10,780 nt of DNA, from positions 1 through 10,780 of the forward strand of contig DAIPHL010000074.1 in assembly GCA_036771375.1 (NCBI GenBank), in the 5' to 3' direction. The translations under genes were made by a program, and so were the position numbers. Below are positions 7,071-10,780 of this stretch, piece by piece. Position 1 is the stretch's first letter; every line of letters begins with the position of its first letter. The notes beneath the pieces are model-generated. The model searched no databases. It was not told the DNA's origin and was given only the letters and a program-made list of their open reading frames with translations. This DNA comes from DAIPHL01 sp036771375. Its GTDB lineage: Bacteria; Synergistota; Synergistia; Synergistales; Synergistaceae.

Positions 7071-7714
7071 TTTGAAGAACCTCCCGCATCGCGCTCGATA
7101 TATCCGTCCCATTCCCACTCTTCGAGCGGAATGCCCGTAATGCCGCAGATCGCTCCGGCCCTGTAAGCTTCTCCGATGCCGCTTGTCGCCAACTGCTCCA
7201 ATTGAGCGATCATGTTGATTTCACCGACGACGGAGGCGACGGCGGCGGCCGCGAGCTTCGCGCAAAAGACATTGGAAAATGCCGGATCCCATAGGTTTGG
7301 GTTGTCCATTCGTGCCGTGTATCGTATTTCGACCGCGCCGTGTTCGCATCCGAAGACGCCTCCGACCGTCTCCCAGCGTGCAAGGAGCGTGCCACGAGTT
7401 TTCCCGGCAACGACCGCAAGAAGGTTCAGGCAGTCCGACGGGAGCGCGTAAGAATACGGCCACCCGCGCACCGGCGCGGCCAACTGTGCCGGTGCCGCCG
7501 TCTTTCGGGCGAATATCCACGGATACGAGCGCAGCAACGCGTCCCGGACTCCGGCAAAAAACCGGACGCACGAGAGCGCTTCGTCCTGTGCGTGTGCCGC
7601 CGCCAACCCATCGTAGTTCAGGGATTCCAGCATCGCTCGTTCGGACGCGCTCAGGTCGAGCCGGTTGCCTCGGACCAAGCCGATCGCCCGTTCGCAGTGC
7701 ATGAATACCGACAT
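7067..7714 (-). CDS. Tail tube protein A (T7 gp11-like, head-tail adaptor)
   Basis: A 215-residue protein occupying the gp11 position, between head genes and the gp12-like nozzle. In T7, gp11 forms a twelve-fold ring joining the portal to the nozzle and is about 196 residues. Recognisable parts: N-terminal CERAIGLVRGNRLDLSASERA helix; CVRFFAGVRDALLRSYPWIFA near residues 50-70; RGWPYSYALPSDCLNLLAV; a beta-rich middle; DNPNLWDPAFSNVFCAKLAAAAV near residues 150-175. The 'YPW..A', 'Y.LP.DCL' and 'LWDP.F...' blocks are typical of this family. A longer in-frame reading starting at 7813 exists, but it crosses the terminator hairpins; ATG 7714 has GAGGTG six bases upstream and gives a family-like N-terminus. 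Its TGA overlaps the next gene's ATG (ATGA, 7070-7067), suggesting translational coupling. Confidence 0.86.
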   Translation of the reverse strand: MSVFMHCERAIGLVRGNRLDLSASERAMLESLNYDGLAAAHAQDEALSCVRFFAGVRDALLRSYPWIFARKTAAPAQLAAPVRGWPYSYALPSDCLNLLAVVAGKTRGTLLARWETVGGVFGCEHGAVEIRYTARMDNPNLWDPAFSNVFCAKLAAAAVASVVGEINMIAQLEQLATSGIGEAYRAGAICGITGIPLEEWEWDGYIERDAGGSSK

Positions 7715-7720
7715 GCCCAT

Positions 7721-7726
7721 CACCTC
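7721..7726 (-). promoter_or_regulatory. Shine-Dalgarno deciding the gp11-like start
   Basis: GAGGTG on the minus strand, six bases before ATG 7714. An ATG two codons upstream (7720) touches this site and is too close to use it, so 7714 is preferred over 7720 and over the more distant 7813. Confidence 0.7.
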
Positions 7727-7739
7727 GGAACTGAGTAGA

Positions 7740-7804
7740 GTTATAAAAAAACAAAATAAAGCCATATGTTCCGCCCAAGGCGGAAGAGACGCGATTTGCG
7801 TCCC
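7740..7804 (-). terminator. Two adjacent hairpins and T-rich tract after the cement gene (probable terminator)
   Basis: On the minus strand, a hairpin at 7804-7786 (GGGACGC / AAATC loop / GCGTCTC, 7 pairs with one G-T) is followed at once by a second at 7785-7769 (TTCCGCC / TTG loop / GGCGGAA, 7 pairs). About ten bases later comes a T-rich run (7761-7740, including seven consecutive T). The U-tract is not directly against the stem, so this is a weaker or non-canonical intrinsic terminator. Its position straight after capsid and cement genes resembles T-phi in T7, which follows gene 10. The hairpins lie in the 118-bp gap between cement and gp11-like genes; no promoter that I can defend is visible there. 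Confidence 0.55.
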
Positions 7805-7832
7805 TCCCGGCATGAGCGAAGTCTCGAATATC

Positions 7833-8231
7833 TTACGCCGCGTCGGCGTCGAGAACGAAGCCTGCTGTAATCTCGGCGCAGGTGATCGCCGTATCCGCGT
7901 CCATCTTCAACCTGACGTAGCGCCGGCTGTAGATGGGCGCGCGTGCGACGATCGTTTTCCCCTTTGCCATATCCGCCTTTTTGACGGGCGGCAGGGAGAG
8001 TGGTACGGAGACGGGTGTGCTGAACGTATCGTCGTCGGAGAACTCGAGGGAAAAGGAGATCGTGGGGTCTCCCGTCGCCGTCGTGTCGTCCCCGCAACAG
8101 ATTGCGATGTAACTCTGTCGTCCGCGAAGCTGGTCGGGCGCGCCCAGATCGATGGGTTCGCCCAGGACGCCCTCGTCCAAATTCTGTATTTTCGTCTCGT
8201 GAATGAAGCACAACTCTCTGTCGAAGATCAT
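7833..8231 (-). CDS. Capsid cement (decoration) protein, Bbp16-like
   Basis: A 132-residue protein directly after the capsid gene, with GGAGGCGAGAGAAC before ATG 8231. It starts MIFDRELCF, followed by a beta-rich sequence: PIDLGAPDQL, SYIAICCGDD, PTISFSLEFSDDDTFSTP, VSVPLSLPPV, GKTIVARAPI, RRYVRLKMD and ITCAEITAGFVLD. The pattern 'AIDLG... L.I... ...DD..FS.P' and '...RYVRL' is what I know from the Bbp16-type cement protein of phage BPP-1, a beta-sandwich (jelly-roll) protein that binds the outside of the capsid and stabilises it. The pairing with a Bbp17-like capsid gene strengthens the call. A vicinal Cys pair (AICCGDD) is present; whether it is structural or redox-sensitive is unknown. The gene is followed by two hairpins and a T-rich tract. 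Confidence 0.87.
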   Translation of the reverse strand: MIFDRELCFIHETKIQNLDEGVLGEPIDLGAPDQLRGRQSYIAICCGDDTTATGDPTISFSLEFSDDDTFSTPVSVPLSLPPVKKADMAKGKTIVARAPIYSRRYVRLKMDADTAITCAEITAGFVLDADAA

Positions 8232-8245
8232 GTTCTCTCGCCTCC

Positions 8246-9229
8246 TTATGCGACTTTTTTCTCCGGCTTGATTTGCGAATCGTTCTTCCTGATCGGGATC
8301 CCGGAATAGGTGACGAGGGACGTTCGCCCCTCGATGTCCTTATACCCGAGCGCCAAGTTCGTCTTGTTTTTCGCTGCGACCTCGATGGCGCTGTACAGGA
8401 GCGGGTTCACGTAGAAGACCGTCCGCCCGTTGTACGGGTGATATACTTTGTTCTTCGCGAAGATCATGAGGTCCATGATCTTATTGAGCAAGGCCGCGTC
8501 GGTCATCAGGTCCGACATCTTGATATTGGCGACGCGTGTCACGTAGCGCCAATCCCGGACCTTCAGTCCGGCGAGCCAGTAGAAATCCGAAACGATGGCG
8601 CGGAACTCGAGCCCGTCCTTGTCCTTGACCAGTTCTTCGCTGCTCTCCATATCCAGGCCGGCCTTCGAGTACTTCGGATAAATGCCGGTGACCTCGTCGG
8701 GATCCCACCGGACGACCCAGATGGACGTCAGGTCGTTTCCCGTTCCCCCGCAGTCGAAGACCTGTTCTCCGGTCTGTCCAGAAAGTGCGTTGTAGCGGGA
8801 CACGAATCCCTTGATCCCTTCCGGATCGTCTCCGTATATGATGTCTTCGATCAGCATCTCTCCGAGCGTGGCGATATGCGCCTTGCTTTCGGAGAGCAAA
8901 TAGCGGTTCGCCTCCGCGGAGCCGTTCGTGAAGTTTTTGAGTTTTCTTTTGTCGACCTCCGAACGGCTCGCGAACTCGACGCAGGTGTCCGTGTTCGGCG
9001 TCGTCTTGCTGACGCTGGATCTGATCCCCTGGTTTATCTTCCTTTTTTGCCCCTGGGGTTTCGTCGTCCTCGTGAAGTTGACGTCGCCGGTGAGGAGATT
9101 CCCCCGCGTCCACGGGACATCCTGGATGATGTCGTTTTCACTCGCGATTACCTCGGCGATGCCGGCGATTGCGGCGTCCCCTGGTTCCATACGGTTTTTC
9201 AGGTCCATCAAGGTCAGAAATTCGCTCAT
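8246..9229 (-). CDS. Major capsid protein (Bbp17 / Bcep22-like)
   Basis: A 327-residue protein that forms the icosahedral shell. Recognisable blocks in order: N-terminal FLTLMDLKNRM and AGIAEVIASENDIIQDVPW; GNLLTGDVNFTRTTKP; INQGIRSSVSKTT; SRSEVDKRKL; SESKAHIATLGEMLIEDIIYGD near residues 110-135; GFVSRYNALSG; TSIWVVRWDPDEVTGIYPK; then AGLKVRDWRYVTRVANI near residue 225-240. This block order is what I know from the capsid proteins of BPP-1-like and Bcep22-like podoviruses, with an HK97 fold. It follows the scaffold by 15 bases and precedes a cement protein by 14 bases. The ribosome site is comparatively weak (AAAGAGAGATCAC before ATG), which is unusual for the most abundant virion protein. Start at 9229 is consistent with the conserved N-terminal block beginning at residue 4. 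Confidence 0.93.
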   Translation of the reverse strand: MSEFLTLMDLKNRMEPGDAAIAGIAEVIASENDIIQDVPWTRGNLLTGDVNFTRTTKPQGQKRKINQGIRSSVSKTTPNTDTCVEFASRSEVDKRKLKNFTNGSAEANRYLLSESKAHIATLGEMLIEDIIYGDDPEGIKGFVSRYNALSGQTGEQVFDCGGTGNDLTSIWVVRWDPDEVTGIYPKYSKAGLDMESSEELVKDKDGLEFRAIVSDFYWLAGLKVRDWRYVTRVANIKMSDLMTDAALLNKIMDLMIFAKNKVYHPYNGRTVFYVNPLLYSAIEVAAKNKTNLALGYKDIEGRTSLVTYSGIPIRKNDSQIKPEKKVA

Positions 9230-9244
9230 TGTGATCTCTCTTTA

Positions 9245-10027
9245 TTATAGATTTTGTGTCACTTTGCCGAAGATTCGTTCTTCGATCGGTTTCTTCCCGG
9301 CGCCCTCCGCACCGGCGCCTGCGCCCCTGTCCTCTTGCGAAAGCTTGCCCGCCCGGTAGTACATGCGCAGTATTTCCGGGTGGTTCCCCAGTCCGAGGAT
9401 ATTCACGATTTCGGTCAGCTCCGGGCTGGCCACTTTATCCCGTCCGGCCGCGACGATCGTCATGTTCGCCTCGAACTTCTCTCCGCCGAATTCGGGGTCT
9501 TCCCGGCTTGCCTTTTCCCACGCGGCCTGCTGGGCGCGGTCGTCCTCCTTCCATTTCGCCGCGGCCGCCTCCTCCGCCGCCTGCATGGCCTCCAGCATTC
9601 CGCTCTGCTGCTGCACATACAGGTCGGTCAGTTTTTGCGCCATCTCCAACCGGCTCAACTTTTCGTCGTTGATGATATCGACGAAGCTTTTCCCCAATGC
9701 CTCGTCCCGCTCGAACTTCTTGTCCTCCGGGAGCTTCAGCTTTTCGATTTCGACGAGGTCGGAGGATGCCTCTTCCGATTCGTCCTCCGTGTCCTTGTCG
9801 CCCTCTCCGCCGGTTTCACCGGCTCCTTCCAGGAGACTCTTCCCATCGCCGCCTTTGTCCGATCCGCTCTCGGCGGTCTCTTCACCCTCCGTTTTTTCCT
9901 CTCCCGGCGTCGTTTCCTCCCCTTTTTCCTCCCCGCCGGAATGATCAGAGCCATCCGAACCGCCCCCCGCGTCGGCTTCCATGTACGGTCGGCCCCATCT
10001 CGTCCAGGGCCAATTGCTCAACCTCAT
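9245..10027 (-). CDS. Scaffolding (capsid assembly) protein
   Basis: A 260-residue acidic protein immediately before the major capsid gene, the place of T7 gene 9. Scaffold proteins fill the procapsid, direct coat assembly on the portal and then leave. Residues about 17-90 are a low-complexity stretch of Gly, Glu, Ser, Asp and Thr, almost certainly disordered. Residues about 95-175 are helical and charged, with an Ala/Glu-rich coiled-coil-like part (EAMQAAEEAAAAKWKEDD). The C-terminal part has a run DPEFGGEKFEANMTIV, then SPELTEIV and LGLGNHPEILRMYYRAGKL, a pattern I associate with podovirus capsid-assembly proteins. The tail is basic (GKKPIEERIFGKV), as is common for the coat-binding end of scaffolds. 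Start at ATG 10027 is favoured by a GAGGAGG sequence just upstream; an in-frame ATG at residue 16 (9982) has no comparable site. I see no protease triad. Confidence 0.85.
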   Translation of the reverse strand: MRLSNWPWTRWGRPYMEADAGGGSDGSDHSGGEEKGEETTPGEEKTEGEETAESGSDKGGDGKSLLEGAGETGGEGDKDTEDESEEASSDLVEIEKLKLPEDKKFERDEALGKSFVDIINDEKLSRLEMAQKLTDLYVQQQSGMLEAMQAAEEAAAAKWKEDDRAQQAAWEKASREDPEFGGEKFEANMTIVAAGRDKVASPELTEIVNILGLGNHPEILRMYYRAGKLSQEDRGAGAGAEGAGKKPIEERIFGKVTQNL

Positions 10028-10048
10028 TTCCTCGCCTCCTCACGTTTT

Positions 10049-10315
10049 TTAATATTGGAAAACATCGGGACAACCCTCGAACGGTTCCCCCAATAACGAC
10101 ACTTCTTTGATTTCATGCGTATCGCCCTTGAATTTTGAATTCACGGCGTTCATTCCGCGCAGAATCGCGTTTTCAAAGGAAGAGGCGATCACAAGAAGCC
10201 TTTCGCTACAACCGAATCGATCTTGTCCGACGGTTTTTTCTCCTATAGTGACCTGGTATGCCTTTCGTGTCCCCGCGATCGAATTGCCCAACGCCTCCAT
10301 GTTTTCGTTATTCAT
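10049..10315 (-). CDS. Small hypothetical protein (88 aa), unrecognised
   Basis: I do not recognise this gene. It starts at ATG 10315, overlaps the end of the Bbp19-like gene by eight bases, and has GGAG a few bases upstream inside that gene. It ends 21 bases before the scaffold start. The protein has an N-terminal strand-like segment (KAYQVTIGEKTVG), then LLVIASSFENAILRGMNAV and EIKEVSLLGEP. That reads like a beta-strand, then a helix after 'ASSFENA', then a second strand, so a compact beta-alpha-beta fold is plausible. Two Cys residues are present (in FGCSER and EGCPD). Codon use is less GC-rich than the neighbours (TTA and TTG Leu, AAA Lys, many A/T third positions), which fits a separately acquired gene. 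Position between portal-linked and scaffold genes suggests a phage accessory protein, but the role is unknown. Confidence 0.78.
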   Translation of the reverse strand: MNNENMEALGNSIAGTRKAYQVTIGEKTVGQDRFGCSERLLVIASSFENAILRGMNAVNSKFKGDTHEIKEVSLLGEPFEGCPDVFQY

Positions 10316-10610
10316 GCTTCATCTCCTCTTCTTCTTCGTACTGTTCCAGGAAACGCTCGTAAGCCATCTCGCACTCGACGATCAACCTGGGATCGACCGC
10401 CCGCAAATCGTTCGCGACGGCGTTTGCGACCGCTCGCATTCCCTCTCGGTACGCGGTTGCGACGAAGCTGTCCACGTTGAGGCATCCGGCGTCCTTCCCG
10501 CAGATATAAAAAATGCCCCCGACGATCCGCCTTCCGGCCTCCGTCGAGAGCACTTCCCGCAGGTCGTTTGCCATTGCTTCCCTGCGCGTCCATCCTTTTT
10601 CATGTGTCAC
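10308..10610 (-). CDS. Bbp19-like small phage protein
   Basis: A 100-residue protein starting with GTG at 10610. The GTG is chosen because AAGGAGGT lies eight bases upstream (10619-10626) and the start overlaps the portal stop as GTGA. The central part reads LSTEAGRRIVGGIFYICG, then an acidic/polar segment and ATAYREGMRAVANAVANDL. This pattern (a 'TxxGRRxxxxxxxxCG' helix, a short loop, then 'F/YREGxRxVxxxL') is what I recognise from the Bbp19-type family, named from Bordetella phage BPP-1 and usually found beside the portal gene. The C-terminus is strongly acidic (run of Glu near residues 92-96). No catalytic motif is visible and no function is established for the family to my knowledge; a head-assembly or virion role is an inference from position. 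The family call is from pattern memory and should be confirmed with a profile search. Confidence 0.75.
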   Translation of the reverse strand: MTHEKGWTRREAMANDLREVLSTEAGRRIVGGIFYICGKDAGCLNVDSFVATAYREGMRAVANAVANDLRAVDPRLIVECEMAYERFLEQYEEEEEMKHE

Positions 10611-10780
10611 ATCGTGCCACCTCCTTCATCCAACGCATTTGCGAGGAATTCGAGCGCATTGTTGCCGCCGCGTCCCCCCATCTTCGCCTCCGACAGGTCC
10701 TTCGCGGCGCGCGCAATATCCGGGGCGCTTTGTGCCGCGCGCGCCATCTGTTCCTGCGCCATGGCGGCCTCTCGCCGACC
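10607..10780 (-). CDS. Portal (head-tail connector) protein, C-terminal fragment
   Basis: Only the last 57 residues are inside the window; the gene enters from the right edge in frame and stops at TGA 10609-10607. The fragment is rich in Ala, Gln, Glu and Met (for example AMAQEQMARAAQ near its start) and ends in a short Gly/Asn-rich stretch and an acidic tail. This is the kind of helical, Ala/Gln-rich C-terminus seen in the T7 gp8-type portal family. The portal is the twelve-fold ring at one capsid vertex through which DNA is packaged and ejected. The call rests mostly on position: it directly precedes a Bbp19-like gene, a scaffold and the major capsid protein, as the portal does in BPP-1-like and T7-like phages. 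The stop overlaps the GTG start of the next gene by four bases (GTGA), so the two are probably translationally coupled. The rest of the gene, with the diagnostic core, is outside the window. Confidence 0.72.
   Translation of the reverse strand, partial: GRREAAMAQEQMARAAQSAPDIARAAKDLSEAKMGGRGGNNALEFLANALDEGGGTM
10619..10626 (-). promoter_or_regulatory. Shine-Dalgarno deciding the GTG start of the Bbp19-like gene
   Basis: AAGGAGGT on the minus strand lies eight bases before GTG 10610. It sits inside the end of the portal reading frame and supports the non-ATG start over an ATG seven bases downstream, which is in another frame. Confidence 0.8.

Noticed and set aside
4719..7166. 815-codon open frame on the plus strand opposite the nozzle gene
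   Set aside because: Its codons align exactly with the minus-strand codons, so a stop could arise only where the real gene uses TTA, CTA or TCA, which this GC-rich gene avoids. The sense frame has clear family motifs, while the antisense protein is Arg/Val/Asp-rich without any.
7740..7762. AT-rich stretch before the gp11-like gene as a promoter
   Set aside because: A TATAAC-like -10 element can be found, but no -35 element with suitable spacing; the tract is better explained as the T-rich part of a terminator.
7715..7813. Upstream extension of the gp11-like gene to ATG 7813, giving an apparent N-terminal hydrophobic segment
   Set aside because: The extension runs through the two hairpins and the T-rich tract, lacks a ribosome site, and a well-placed GAGGTG supports ATG 7714.
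8273..9250. 325-codon open frame on the plus strand opposite the capsid gene
   Set aside because: Codon-aligned shadow of the major capsid gene; the sense frame is unambiguous.
9254..10096. 280-codon and other plus-strand frames opposite the scaffold gene
   Set aside because: They are rich in Arg, Ser, Pro, Phe and Leu from the antisense of Glu/Gly codons, with no ribosome site and no order that makes sense in the operon.
1..10780. CRISPR array, tRNA, rRNA, insertion sequence, attachment site, reverse transcriptase or variable/template repeat
   Set aside because: I looked for regularly spaced repeats, transposase motifs, tRNA-like ends and RT motifs on both strands and saw none; almost all bases are in the phage genes listed.

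Overview
This window is the late structural (virion) module of a short-tailed double-stranded DNA phage or prophage, with all recognisable genes on the minus strand. Read from right to left, the gene order is that of the T7-type podoviruses: portal C-terminus, small accessory genes, scaffold, major capsid protein, capsid cement protein, tail tube (gp11-like), tail nozzle (gp12-like), gp13-like protein, then the gp14-, gp15- and gp16-like internal virion (ejection) proteins. Head-gene relatives that I recognise (a Bbp19-type protein, a Bbp17-type capsid protein and a Bbp16-type cement protein) point to the Bordetella phage BPP-1 / Burkholderia Bcep22-like branch rather than to T7 itself. The DNA is GC-rich (by eye high fifties percent), genes are tightly packed, and most starts have strong Shine-Dalgarno sequences. 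A T7-type ejection apparatus with a peptidoglycan hydrolase suggests a Gram-negative host. No integrase, host gene, terminase, lysis enzyme or tail fibre lies inside the window, so host species and lifestyle (lytic or prophage) cannot be decided.

Layout on the minus strand: 10780-10607 portal C-terminus (cut by the window edge); 10610-10308 Bbp19-like; 10315-10049 small unknown protein; 10027-9245 scaffold; 9229-8246 major capsid protein; 8231-7833 cement protein; a 118-bp gap with two adjacent hairpins and a T-rich tract (terminator candidate); 7714-7067 gp11-like tail tube; 7070-4908 gp12-like nozzle; 4906-4445 gp13-like GNAT-fold protein; 4429-4007 small three-helix membrane protein of different composition; a strong intrinsic terminator at 3981-3944; 3921-3373 gp14-like; 3352-1163 gp15-like with a C-terminal GH73-type glucosaminidase domain; 1150-1 N-terminal part of a large gp16-like protein that runs off the window. 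There is no gene-free stretch longer than about 120 bases.

How the genes work together: the scaffold guides capsid protein assembly on the portal ring, the cement protein locks the shell, the gp11- and gp12-like proteins close the portal and form the tail tube and nozzle, and the gp14-, gp15- and gp16-like proteins are packed inside the head and ejected to build a channel across the cell envelope. The cell-wall enzyme is carried by the gp15-like protein here, whereas in T7 it is in gp16. Two terminator-like signals divide the late transcript into head / tail-plus-membrane-protein / ejection segments, which could set the relative dose of the proteins. Most of the window is a known kind of module. 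The parts most worth a second look are the gp15-hydrolase fusion, the odd membrane protein with its terminator, and the small unknown gene between the Bbp19-like gene and the scaffold.
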